DNA of 64,000 nt, from NCBI GenBank assembly GCA_022563195.1, contig JADFNV010000005.1:37670-101669 (forward strand), written 5' to 3'. This stretch comes from Pseudomonadota bacterium (GTDB taxonomy: Bacteria; Pseudomonadota; Gammaproteobacteria; Steroidobacterales; Woeseiaceae). Positions within the stretch are counted from its first letter, which is position 1, and each line of letters opens with the position of its first letter. Positions 18,126 to 26,271 of this stretch are shown here, in pieces. The translations under genes were made by a program, and so were the position numbers. A model generated the notes under the pieces. It searched no databases. It was not told where the DNA came from and saw only the letters and a program-made list of their open reading frames with translations.

Positions 18126-18755
18126 CTACCTGTCGCTGGACTGGGACATCACAGACAAAAAGCGCAGCGGTAACTCCAATAGTTCATCCGGGCCGTGCGG
18201 CGCATCCGAATCGAAGAACAGTGAATCGCCGGGCGTCATCGTGTAAGTTGCATTCAGGTGCCGATACACCATGCGTCCCTGCAAAACATAGATGAACTCC
18301 ACGCCCGTGTGTTGAAAAATAGGGAATACGTCGGCGTCTGATTCCAGCGTGATCAGGTAAGGCTCAACCGCAACATCGCTGTGAATGCTGTGGCCTAGCA
18401 GCTGATATTGATGGCCGGCCCGCGTTCCCCGCCTTTCGATCGCCAGTCCCTGGCCTGCTTTGACAAAGGTTGCGTCACGCTGCTCCTCGAATTCACGAAA
18501 CAACGCGGTAACGGGAACGTTTAAGGCTGTGGACAGCGACCGCAGCGTTGCCAGCGACGGCGAGGTAATGCCATTTTCGATCTTAGACACCATGCCGGCG
18601 GACAGGCCGGTGCGGGTACACATCTCGGTGATCGTCAGGCCCATCTGTTTCCGGTAACGTTTCACCTGCCTGCCGATCGCCTTTTCCAAAGCGTATTCAG
18701 ACACTTGCACGTGTGCCGGGTCGACTTCGTCGCCCGCCTGCCGTGGCCTGCTCAT
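18126..18755 (-). CDS. XRE-family regulator with cupin domain
   Basis: A 209-residue regulator: an XRE-type helix-turn-helix (about 27-82, KQMGLTITEMCTRTGLSAGMVSKIENG) and a C-terminal cupin barrel (about 125-200, ending in LFFDSDAPHGPDEL). This is the PuuR/SutR-type layout, in which the cupin senses a small metabolite. It is divergent from the amidotransferase/GlxC/GlxD/GlnT operon with about 110 bases between the starts, and a 22-bp inverted repeat sits in that gap, so it very likely controls that operon and itself. The ligand may be an amine or amino acid, by analogy with PuuR; this is inference. Confidence 0.85.
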   Translation of the reverse strand: MSRPRQAGDEVDPAHVQVSEYALEKAIGRQVKRYRKQMGLTITEMCTRTGLSAGMVSKIENGITSPSLATLRSLSTALNVPVTALFREFEEQRDATFVKAGQGLAIERRGTRAGHQYQLLGHSIHSDVAVEPYLITLESDADVFPIFQHTGVEFIYVLQGRMVYRHLNATYTMTPGDSLFFDSDAPHGPDELLELPLRFLSVMSQSSDR

Positions 18756-18806
18756 GATCAGGATCTCCGGAATCAGTTATTCATGTCAGGAAAATTACTT
18801 TAACAG

Positions 18807-18828
18807 CAGTTTACAGAGGTGTACACTG
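18807..18828. promoter_or_regulatory. Candidate operator of the XRE-cupin regulator
   Basis: CAGTTTACA-GAGG-TGTACACTG is an inverted repeat with eight of nine matching bases per arm, containing the palindrome GTGTACAC. It lies in the divergent gap, 37 bases before the ATG of the amidotransferase gene, where bound protein would cover the promoter of that gene. Confidence 0.5.
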
Positions 18829-18864
18829 CAACACCGCGCCCTGCGGCGCAATCGTGGACCGATC

Positions 18865-19758
18865 ATGTGCGGAATCGTTGGCATTTACCTGAAGAATGAG
18901 CGCCTCAATGCGGAGCTTGGCAAGCTCCTGGCCGCGATGCTCATCGAAATGAGCGACCGTGGTCCGGACAGTGCCGGCATCGCCCTGTACCGGGATCCCG
19001 TCGACGATTCGAGTTGCAAGCTGACCTTGCATGCCGCCAGCGCCTACGACTGGGATTCGCTGCAGACAGCGATGGCGGTGCATCTGCAAGCCGACGTCAA
19101 GCTGGATGTCCATGCCAGTCATGCCGTTGTCATCGCGGCAGCCGATGTCGCGTCTGTACAGGATTGGCTCAGTGCAGAGCACCCGGAACTGCGCATCATG
19201 AGTGCCGGTTCCTCCATCGAGATCTACAAAGAAAAGGGACTGCCGAGTGAGTTTGTCCGGCAATTCAAACTGCATGAGCTCAATGGCACACATGCGCTCG
19301 GGCATACGCGCATGGCGACCGAAAGCGCCGTCACGACCGAACACTCGCATCCGTTCTCGACCGGCATGGATCTTTGTCTCGTGCACAATGGTTCACTGTC
19401 AAATCACAACCGGTTGCGGCGATTCTTGCGTGACCAGGGAGTGTCGATTCAGACGGACAATGACAGCGAGGTCGCTGCCGGCTATCTCATGTGGCGTCTG
19501 CGTGAGGGGGACTCGCTCGAGACCGCATTGGAGCGGGCATTGGTGGACCTGGACGGTTTCTACACCTTCGCCATCGGCACCAGGGATGGCTTCGCCGTGC
19601 TGCGCGATCCGATTGCCTGCAAACCCGCCGTCATGGCCGAAACCGATGACTGGGTTGCCATGGCCTCGGAATTTCGCGCCATCGCGCAACTTCCCGGAGT
19701 GGCTAATGCCACGATATGGGAACCCGCGCCTGCCACCGTGTATACCTGGGGTCAGTGA
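18865..19758 (+). CDS. Class II glutamine amidotransferase (MgsA/GlxB-like)
   Basis: The true start is the ATG at 18865 and not the track start at 18754, since class II amidotransferases need Cys as residue 2 (MCGIVGIY) to act as the N-terminal nucleophile. The 297-residue product has GHTRMATESAVTTEHSHPF and LCLVHNGSLSNH, the glutamine-binding and oxyanion parts of the Ntn-hydrolase fold. It matches the small amidotransferase subunit of three-part glutamate-synthase-like enzymes: MgsA of N-methylglutamate synthase or GlxB. It would release ammonia, or bind a gamma-glutamyl amide, for transfer to the FMN subunit. The next gene starts in its stop codon. Confidence 0.87.
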   Translation: MCGIVGIYLKNERLNAELGKLLAAMLIEMSDRGPDSAGIALYRDPVDDSSCKLTLHAASAYDWDSLQTAMAVHLQADVKLDVHASHAVVIAAADVASVQDWLSAEHPELRIMSAGSSIEIYKEKGLPSEFVRQFKLHELNGTHALGHTRMATESAVTTEHSHPFSTGMDLCLVHNGSLSNHNRLRRFLRDQGVSIQTDNDSEVAAGYLMWRLREGDSLETALERALVDLDGFYTFAIGTRDGFAVLRDPIACKPAVMAETDDWVAMASEFRAIAQLPGVANATIWEPAPATVYTWGQ

Positions 19759-20429
19759 TGACGACCTTCGATCTGAACACGGACTCGGTCCGCGCACTGA
19801 ATCAATCGCTGCATGATGCATCGTCCGGGCACACGTCGGTCACCAATACGGGCGGACAACATTGCATTGCATGCGGTATTGACGCCGCGCTCGAGGTATC
19901 GATCGACGGTCACGTCGGTTATTACTGTGCCGGCATGAACAAGGAAGCGCAGGTCACGATTACCGGCAATGCAGGCCCGGGTGTCGCCGAGAACATCATG
20001 TCGGGGACGGTTCGCGTCAAGGGCAATGCCTCGCAATACGCCGGTGCCAGCGGCCACGGTGGCACGCTGATCATTGAAGGCGACGCCAGCTCACGCTGCG
20101 GCATATCGATGAAAGGCGTCGACATCGTCGTCGCCGGAAGCGTCGGTCACATGAGTGCCTTCATGGCACAAAAGGGACGCCTCGTTATCTGCGGCGATGC
20201 CGGTGATTTCCTTGGTGATTCCATTTACGAGGCATGCATCTACGTTCGCGGCACGGTCGGCGAGCTGGGCGCCGACTGCATAGAGAAGGAAATGACCGAT
20301 CAGCACGTTCAGAAACTCACGCAGTTATTGGCGGCGACGGGTGTCGATGCGGCTGCAGACGAGTTTCGTCGTTACGGCTCGGCTCGAAAGCTCTACCACT
20401 TCAACATCGATCACGCCGATGACTACTGA
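19758..20429 (+). CDS. GXGXG-domain subunit (MgsB/GlxC-like)
   Basis: The start is the ATG overlapping the upstream TGA (TGATG), giving 223 residues. The protein is a right-handed beta-helix of the glutamate synthase C-terminal (GXGXG) type, seen as repeated glycine turns: GNAGPGVAENIMSGTVRVKG, GASGHGGTLIIEGDAS and GDAGDFLGDSIYEACIYVRG. In full-size glutamate synthase this domain holds the others together; here it is a separate subunit, as in MgsB of N-methylglutamate synthase and in GlxC. It has four Cys near the N-terminal side (HCIACGID) that are not part of a known cluster motif. Confidence 0.85.
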   Translation: MTTFDLNTDSVRALNQSLHDASSGHTSVTNTGGQHCIACGIDAALEVSIDGHVGYYCAGMNKEAQVTITGNAGPGVAENIMSGTVRVKGNASQYAGASGHGGTLIIEGDASSRCGISMKGVDIVVAGSVGHMSAFMAQKGRLVICGDAGDFLGDSIYEACIYVRGTVGELGADCIEKEMTDQHVQKLTQLLAATGVDAAADEFRRYGSARKLYHFNIDHADDY

Positions 20430-21738
20430 TAATAAATCGCTGCGCCCATCGGCCACGTTTCCCCGGCATGTGCTCGATGAAATTCATCGCGCAGCGGACG
20501 AAGGCATTTACGAGATTCGGGGGTTCGGCGCAAAACGCAGTCTGCCGGGTTTTGATGACCTTGTTTTCCTCGGCGCGTCGATGTCGCGTTATCCGCTGGA
20601 GGGCTATCGCGAAAAGTGCGCGACCGACGTTGTGTTGGGAACGCGATATGCAAAGAAACCCATTGAGCTGAAGATTCCGATCACCATCGCCGGCATGAGC
20701 TTCGGCGCACTCGGCGCGAACGCGAAAGAGTCTCTCGGCCGCGCGGCAACGGCCATGGGCACGAGTACGACCACGGGCGACGGTGGCATGACCGAGGAAG
20801 AACGTCAGTCGTCGAAGACCTTGATCTACCAGGTACTGCCATCTCGATACGGATTAAACCCCGATGATGTCAGACGCGCCGATGCCCTGGAGGTCGTCGT
20901 CGGACAAGGTGCCAAACCCGGTGGTGGCGGCATGTTGCTCGGCCACAAGATCACTGCGCGTGTGGCCCAGATGCGTGACCTGCCCGAAGACATCGACCAA
21001 CGCAGCGCCTGCCGGCATCCCGATTGGACCGGACCCGATGACCTGAAAATCAAGATTCAGGAACTGCGCGAGATCACCGACTGGCAGATCCCGATTTATA
21101 TCAAGATCGGGGCGGCTCGAGTCAGTTACGACGTCGCATTGGCTGTCAAGGCCGGCGCGGATGTCATTGTCGTCGACGGCATGCAGGGCGGCACCGCCGC
21201 CACACAGGATGTATTCATCGAACACGTCGGTATTCCAACGTTGCCGGCGGTACGCATGGCGGTCGAAGCACTGCAGGAAATCGGCATGCACCGAAAGGTT
21301 CAACTCATCGTATCGGGCGGCATACGCAGCGGCGCCGACGCCGCAAAAGCGCTGGCGCTGGGCGCTGATGCCGTGTCCATCGGCAGCGCCGCGATGGTCG
21401 CACTCGGTTGCAACCGCAAGGTATTTGTCGAAGATTACGCCGCTCTGGGTACGGCGCCCGGCTATTGCCATCACTGTCATACCGGTCGATGTCCTGTCGG
21501 CATCACGACGCAGGATCCGAAACTGGAGGCTCGACTGGAGCCCGAGCAAGGTGCACGATGGGTCAGGAACTACCTGAGCACGATGGTGCTCGAAATTCAG
21601 ACACTGGCTCGCGCCTGTGGCAAGTCACATGTGCTGAACCTGGAACCGGAAGACCTGGTCGCGTTGACGGTTGAAGCAGCGGCCATGGCAAAAGTTCCGT
21701 TGGCCGGAACTGACTGGATCCCGGGCGGCAACAAATAA
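20419..21738 (+). CDS. FMN-binding glutamate synthase-type subunit (MgsC/GlxD-like)
   Basis: The start at 20419 overlaps the previous gene by 11 bases; product 439 residues. It is the synthase domain of GltB as a stand-alone protein: GMSFGALGANAKESLGRAA and TTTGDGGMTEEE near the substrate site, KPGGGGMLLGHKIT, the FMN phosphate loop region VSGGIRSGADAAKALALGADAV, and a Cys triad CHHCHTGRCPVGI for a [3Fe-4S] cluster. Together with the two previous subunits it should catalyse a glutamate-synthase-like transfer of an amine to 2-oxoglutarate or glutamate. In methylamine users this set makes N-methylglutamate. Confidence 0.88.
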   Translation: MTTDNKSLRPSATFPRHVLDEIHRAADEGIYEIRGFGAKRSLPGFDDLVFLGASMSRYPLEGYREKCATDVVLGTRYAKKPIELKIPITIAGMSFGALGANAKESLGRAATAMGTSTTTGDGGMTEEERQSSKTLIYQVLPSRYGLNPDDVRRADALEVVVGQGAKPGGGGMLLGHKITARVAQMRDLPEDIDQRSACRHPDWTGPDDLKIKIQELREITDWQIPIYIKIGAARVSYDVALAVKAGADVIVVDGMQGGTAATQDVFIEHVGIPTLPAVRMAVEALQEIGMHRKVQLIVSGGIRSGADAAKALALGADAVSIGSAAMVALGCNRKVFVEDYAALGTAPGYCHHCHTGRCPVGITTQDPKLEARLEPEQGARWVRNYLSTMVLEIQTLARACGKSHVLNLEPEDLVALTVEAAAMAKVPLAGTDWIPGGNK

Positions 21739-21773
21739 CGAATAACGCAGGCACTGCGACAAGGAGAAGTTCA

Positions 21774-23081
21774 ATGGCAAAAGACCTGGCGGCCACCGCT
21801 AAAGCCAACAACATCCACTATTTCCTGATCAGCTTTGTCGATCTGCTCGGGCAATTACGCGCCAAACTCGTCCCCGCGCGTGCCATTCGCGGTATGCAAA
21901 GAGATGGCGCGGGCTTCGCCGGGTTCGCGGCCTGGCTGGATATGACACCGGCGCATCCGGATATGTTCGCCATTCCCGACCCCGACAGCCTGATCCAGCT
22001 GCCCTGGAAACCCGAGGTCGCATGGCTCGCCGCGGATCTGTGGATGGATGGCAAGCCCGTGGAGGCTTCGCCGCGAGTGGCGTTGAAGCGCCAGATTGCA
22101 GCAGCCACGAAGCGTGGTTTCAGGGTCAAGACGGGCGTCGAGTGCGAATTCTTTCTGACCAATGCCTCGGGCGATGAACTGTCCGATGCGATGGATAAAG
22201 AGGAAAAACCCTGCTACGACCAGTCTGCATTGATGCGCCGCTTCGACGTCATCAGTGAAATCTGCGATGCGATGCTGGGTCTTGGCTGGAATCCGTATCA
22301 AAACGACCACGAGGACGCCAATGGCCAGTTCGAAATGAACTGGGATTACGCGGACTGCCTGGTGACCGCGGACCGGCATACGTTCTTCAAGTTCATGGCC
22401 AAGTCGATTGCCGAGAAACACGGTTACCGCGCGACCTTCATGCCGAAGCCATTCGCAGACCTGACCGGTAACGGCTGTCACGCGCACGTATCCGTGTGGG
22501 ACAAAGCTGGCAAGAAAAACCTGTTCCTGAACAAACGCGACGAGATGGGTTTATCGAAACTCGCGTACCAGTTCATGGCCGGTGTCCTGCACAGTGCCGA
22601 TTCGATGGCCGCAATATTCATTCCTACCGTGAACAGCTACAAGCGCATTGATGCCGCCGTGACGTCATCAGGCGCAACCTGGTCACCGAATGCCATCACT
22701 TACTCCGGCAACAATCGTACCCACATGGTGCGTATTCCCGATGCGGGCCGCTTCGAGATACGTCTGATGGACGGTGCGACCAATCCCTACCTGCTGCAGG
22801 CGGCCGTCGTGGCCGCCGGACTCGACGGTGTTGCGAACAAACGCGATCCCGGAAAACGAATCGATCTCAACATGTACACGGAGCAACACAAGCTCAAGAA
22901 AGTCCGCAAGCTGCCAGCCAATTTGCTGGATGCGATTCGCCTGCTCGACTCGAGCAAGGTTGCGAGATCGGCCTTCGGTGATGAATTCATCGACAGCTAC
23001 GTCAAACTGAAAAATGAGGAGTGGCAACGCTTCACTCGCGAAATCACGCCCTGGGAGCGCGATCACACTCTGGATTGCTGA
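21774..23081 (+). CDS. glnT: Type III glutamine synthetase family protein (GlnT/GmaS-like)
   Basis: A 435-residue member of the glutamine synthetase family in the GlnT/gamma-glutamylmethylamide synthetase branch. The beta-Grasp N-terminus holds HYFLISFVDLLGQLRAKLVP. The catalytic domain has VECEFFL (metal-binding Glu), NDHEDANGQFEMNW, GNGCHAHVSVW (ATP/metal His) and NRTHMVRIPDAGRFEIRLMDG. AAGGAGAA precedes the ATG. It ligates ammonia or methylamine to glutamate with ATP. Next to the MgsABC-like genes the gamma-glutamylmethylamide reaction is attractive, but the usual N-methylglutamate dehydrogenase genes (mgdABCD) are not in the window, so plain glutamine or another gamma-glutamyl amide remains possible. 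Confidence 0.82.
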   Translation: MAKDLAATAKANNIHYFLISFVDLLGQLRAKLVPARAIRGMQRDGAGFAGFAAWLDMTPAHPDMFAIPDPDSLIQLPWKPEVAWLAADLWMDGKPVEASPRVALKRQIAAATKRGFRVKTGVECEFFLTNASGDELSDAMDKEEKPCYDQSALMRRFDVISEICDAMLGLGWNPYQNDHEDANGQFEMNWDYADCLVTADRHTFFKFMAKSIAEKHGYRATFMPKPFADLTGNGCHAHVSVWDKAGKKNLFLNKRDEMGLSKLAYQFMAGVLHSADSMAAIFIPTVNSYKRIDAAVTSSGATWSPNAITYSGNNRTHMVRIPDAGRFEIRLMDGATNPYLLQAAVVAAGLDGVANKRDPGKRIDLNMYTEQHKLKKVRKLPANLLDAIRLLDSSKVARSAFGDEFIDSYVKLKNEEWQRFTREITPWERDHTLDC

Positions 23082-23091
23082 ATCCTGCTTC

Positions 23092-23850
23092 TCAGCTTAG
23101 TTTCGATTTTCTTGCGCGGTCTACCAACTCCTTGCGTTCGGGCGAAGCGAGAGTGGCTCCACGTAACATCTGCCAGTTTTCAAGGTTCGTGTCGCCGGAT
23201 TCGAACGCGACGAGCACGTCCTTGGTCGCAGCAACAGCGTCGCGCGTTCCCGCAAGCACCTGTGATGCCAGCTCACGGGACTTATCCAGTGCGCTACCGG
23301 CCGCTACGACATGCGACGCGATGCCGGCTTGAAACGCGGCATCAGCCGCCAGGCGTTCACCGGTCAGCAGCATAGATCGCAGTGTCAACCCGCTGAGGCG
23401 GTTGCGCCAGCGCAGGATTGCGCGCGGATTGTATAACAGGCCCATGCGTGTAGCCGGCACCTCGAAAAATGCGTCTGCACCTGCCACCAGCAGGTCGCAG
23501 GCCAGTGCGACATCGACTGCGCCGCCCATGCACGGGCCCTCGACCGCCGCTATGACTGGTGCCGGCAACTCCAGCATGGCGTCGACAACTTTCTCGATGG
23601 CCTCGTCCATCGCCAGGTCCTCGATAGTGCCTGTCAGGTCGGCGAGATCCGCCCCGGCACTGAAAGTACTGCCGGCACCGCTGATGATGACGACTCGTGC
23701 CTTCTCTTGCCGGGCAATTTCGAGTTGCGCGGCCAGGTCGTCCAGCAGCACCAGCGACAAGGCGTTGCTGCGCCCGGGATTGTCCAGCACGAGTTCACAG
23801 ATGCCTTCGTCTATCGTGCAGTGCACGTGCGCTTCTTGATGCTCAGTCAT
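23092..23850 (-). CDS. Enoyl-CoA hydratase/isomerase family protein (1)
   Basis: A 252-residue crotonase-fold protein, last gene of a minus-strand catabolic operon. The oxyanion-hole segments are present: SGAGSTFSAGADL in the first and VEGPCMGGAVDVALACDLLVA in the second. In the second segment the glutamates of classical hydratases are replaced (GGAVDVALA, MGLLYNPRAILRW), so dehydratase activity is doubtful; isomerase, hydrolase or ring-cleaving lyase chemistry is as likely. It ends ten bases from the convergent glnT gene. Confidence 0.82.
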   Translation of the reverse strand: MTEHQEAHVHCTIDEGICELVLDNPGRSNALSLVLLDDLAAQLEIARQEKARVVIISGAGSTFSAGADLADLTGTIEDLAMDEAIEKVVDAMLELPAPVIAAVEGPCMGGAVDVALACDLLVAGADAFFEVPATRMGLLYNPRAILRWRNRLSGLTLRSMLLTGERLAADAAFQAGIASHVVAAGSALDKSRELASQVLAGTRDAVAATKDVLVAFESGDTNLENWQMLRGATLASPERKELVDRARKSKLS

Positions 23851-23863
23851 TGACTACTCCCAT

Positions 23864-24664
23864 CTACATCGCGTAGCCGCCACTCACGCTGACCACCTGG
23901 CCAGTCGTATACGACGATTTGTCCGATGCCAGCAGCAACACCAACGGCACGATGTCGCTCGGGACGCCGTGGCGTCGCAACGGGTAACGGCGCACGACTT
24001 TTGCCAGCACTTCGTCATTCTGGAATATCCGGCTCTGGTGGCTGTCGCTATGCCAGAGACTGTTGGCACCCGCATCGTCGCTGCTTTCCGGCAACGTCAA
24101 GCCCGGACAGACGACATTGACCGTCAGCTGGTATTTGCCGAATTCGCGTGCCAGCGCTTTGCTCCAGGCAATGATGCCGCCCTTGCAAGCGCTGTAAACG
24201 GCCTCCTGGTACTCACCGACCCGCCCCGCATCGGATCCGATCGTTATGATCCTGCCGCTGGAACGCGCAATCATCGACGGCGCCACGGCCCTGACACAGT
24301 TAATCGGCCCCCAGAGATTGATCGCGATCTCACGCTCGAAATCTTCGACGGGTTTGTCGAGGAACAAGCCGTTGGCCGTCCAGCCCGCGTTATTGATGAG
24401 GATGTCGATCTGGCCGAAGCGGTCCATCGTGCGCTCCGCCATCCGCTCGACCTGCTCCGCGTTCGTGACATCGGCTTCTATGAACAACGCGTCACCGGGG
24501 CCCGCCTTGCATAATTGCAGCGTGACCTTCTCGGCCTGCACACAGTCGACATCCGCGATAACGACATTGGCGCCCTCTGCCACCAGTCCTTCAGCGATCG
24601 CCTTACCGATATTCGATGCACCGCCAGTGACGATGGCCGTCTTTCCACTCAGTCCCAGATCCAT
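23864..24664 (-). CDS. Short-chain dehydrogenase/reductase
   Basis: Start at 24664, where ATG overlaps the stop of the upstream hydratase gene (TAATG); 266 residues. Classical SDR: cofactor motif TGGASNIGKAIA (TGxxxGxG with Asn/Ile variation), ADVD after beta-2 (NAD-type acidic residue), NNAG, catalytic Ser in IITIGSDAG, YSACKGG (Tyr-x-x-x-Lys) and the C-terminal TGQVVSVSGGYAM. The catalytic tetrad is complete. In this operon it would oxidise a hydroxyacyl-CoA or a cyclic alcohol formed by the neighbouring hydratases. Related enzymes include FabG-like and 2-hydroxycyclohexanecarboxyl-CoA dehydrogenases; which applies is not known. Confidence 0.88.
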   Translation of the reverse strand: MDLGLSGKTAIVTGGASNIGKAIAEGLVAEGANVVIADVDCVQAEKVTLQLCKAGPGDALFIEADVTNAEQVERMAERTMDRFGQIDILINNAGWTANGLFLDKPVEDFEREIAINLWGPINCVRAVAPSMIARSSGRIITIGSDAGRVGEYQEAVYSACKGGIIAWSKALAREFGKYQLTVNVVCPGLTLPESSDDAGANSLWHSDSHQSRIFQNDEVLAKVVRRYPLRRHGVPSDIVPLVLLLASDKSSYTTGQVVSVSGGYAM

Positions 24665-25473
24665 TACTTCTCTTTCCTGTTCTTTTTGGATTTCGCTGCG
24701 CCGCGTTCCTGGAATGCACGCAGTCGCTCTTCGATTTCTTCGCCCGCCTCTTCCCTGTTGCGCTTGAAATAGACCTGCTCGAGCCACAAAGCCTCCGGCA
24801 ACGGCAGCATGAGCCCCTGCAATGCAACTTCCTTGATAAGGCGAACCGCGTTCCTGCCGCCGCGGCAGATCGCGTCGGCCACTTTCAGCGCCTCATCCAG
24901 CAAAGCCTCTGCCGGCACCACTTTTTGCACCATTCTTAATCGTAGCGCTTCGGCCGCATCCACCGATTCGCCCGTTAACATCATCATCATCGCATCACCG
25001 AGGCCTATGAGTCGCGGCAGGAGTTGCGTCCCACCACCACCGGGCAGCGCGCCAAGCAACACCTCGGGAAGACCGAACACGGCTTTTTCAGATGCGATGC
25101 GAATATCGCAACCGAGTGCCAGTTCGCAGCCGCCACCGAAGGCGTAGCCATTGACCGCCGCGATCGTGGGTTTGCTGATTTTCATCGAGGCCGGCGTCAC
25201 CCAGTATCGATGCCGTACTTCCGGCTCCCAGTTGAGGAAATCGGGCGCCTTCTTGATGTCGATGCCGGCGCAAAACGCGCGCCCTTCGGCCGCATAAACC
25301 AGGACCCTCAGATCATCGTTCGCCTCGAATTCCTCGAGCCTCTGCCTATGCTCCTGCATCAGTTCGAGATCGAATGAATTCAAGGCATGCGGCCTGTTGA
25401 GCGTCAGGATCGCTACGCTGTCTCGCGTCTCCCACTTGAGCGGCTCACTGTCGGAATTTTGAGAATCACTCAT
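24664..25473 (-). CDS. Enoyl-CoA hydratase/isomerase family protein (2)
   Basis: A 269-residue crotonase-fold protein. YAAEGRAFCAGIDIKK is the first oxyanion segment; NGYAFGGGCELALGCDIRIA with Glu, and FGLPEVLLGALPGGGGTQLLPRLIG with the second Glu, are as in active hydratases. So this paralogue looks catalytically complete, unlike the one at 23092. The Lys-rich tail ends AAKSKKNRKEK. It overlaps the SDR gene by one base and follows the alpha/beta hydrolase gene by 15 bases, consistent with one mRNA. Confidence 0.87.
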   Translation of the reverse strand: MSDSQNSDSEPLKWETRDSVAILTLNRPHALNSFDLELMQEHRQRLEEFEANDDLRVLVYAAEGRAFCAGIDIKKAPDFLNWEPEVRHRYWVTPASMKISKPTIAAVNGYAFGGGCELALGCDIRIASEKAVFGLPEVLLGALPGGGGTQLLPRLIGLGDAMMMMLTGESVDAAEALRLRMVQKVVPAEALLDEALKVADAICRGGRNAVRLIKEVALQGLMLPLPEALWLEQVYFKRNREEAGEEIEERLRAFQERGAAKSKKNRKEK

Positions 25474-25488
25474 ACCTCGTGTCCGTCC

Positions 25489-26265
25489 TTAAGCTTGTGT
25501 CGAATGCGTGCTGACAAAGTCTGCGATGGCTTGATTCAGTGTATCGCTGGCTTCGAACTGCAGGCAATGCCCAACAGCGTCGATAACGAGCAGTTCGGCG
25601 CCTGGAATGGCTTTCGAGATCATCGCGGCCGCTTTCGGCGGGCAGTACGGATCGTGTTCGCCCGATATGACGAGTGTCGGCTGTCGGATAGCCGCTATCT
25701 GATCGGTCAGGGGTTCGGCCGCAATGCCCAGCATCGCGTGGCAGGCGTTCAGATAGCCCAGCGGATCGATGACGGCCCCTGTACGCAAGTCACTGTATTC
25801 ATTGATCAAATCTTCGTTATCGGTCCAAAAACAGCTGCGCGCATCAGCGTCGTTGGTCTTTGCAAGGCTCGCCAGCCCCCCCGTTTCGACGGCTTCGATT
25901 CGATTCTTAAAAAACTCCTGCCCACCGCGACCGACCGTGCAGGAACTCGCGATAAGCACGAGTCCTTTGCTTAATTCGGGAAAATCCAGCGCGAAACGTT
26001 GGGCAATCACGCCACCCATTGAAAAACCGACGAGCCAGGCCGGAGCGGCCGCATGCGCGCTCAGAAATTGCGCGAGGTCGTCGGCGAATTGCCGCACGGT
26101 GCCATCAGCGGCGCCGGTCGGACTGCTGCCGAAACCGCGCACGTCATAGGCCAAAACATGCATCGAGGATTGCAGGGCCGCCACCTGACGCGACCACACG
26201 TCGCGCGTTTCGGACAAGCCGTGAATCAGGACAACTGTCTCCGCGTCACTCATCGCCGGGCTCAT
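25489..26265 (-). CDS. Alpha/beta hydrolase
   Basis: A 258-residue alpha/beta hydrolase: oxyanion motif LIHGLSE, nucleophile elbow GFSMGG (Ser about 98), an acid in SGEHDPYCPP, and His in AVGHCLQFE. The triad is complete. It resembles 3-oxoadipate enol-lactonase and other C-C or ester hydrolases of aromatic or cyclic compound degradation. No signal peptide is seen. The start could be the ATG at 26265 or the in-frame ATG at 26253. It lies between the luciferase-like oxidoreductase gene (six bases upstream) and the second hydratase. Confidence 0.87.
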   Translation of the reverse strand: MSPAMSDAETVVLIHGLSETRDVWSRQVAALQSSMHVLAYDVRGFGSSPTGAADGTVRQFADDLAQFLSAHAAAPAWLVGFSMGGVIAQRFALDFPELSKGLVLIASSCTVGRGGQEFFKNRIEAVETGGLASLAKTNDADARSCFWTDNEDLINEYSDLRTGAVIDPLGYLNACHAMLGIAAEPLTDQIAAIRQPTLVISGEHDPYCPPKAAAMISKAIPGAELLVIDAVGHCLQFEASDTLNQAIADFVSTHSTQA

Positions 26266-26271
26266 GCATTG

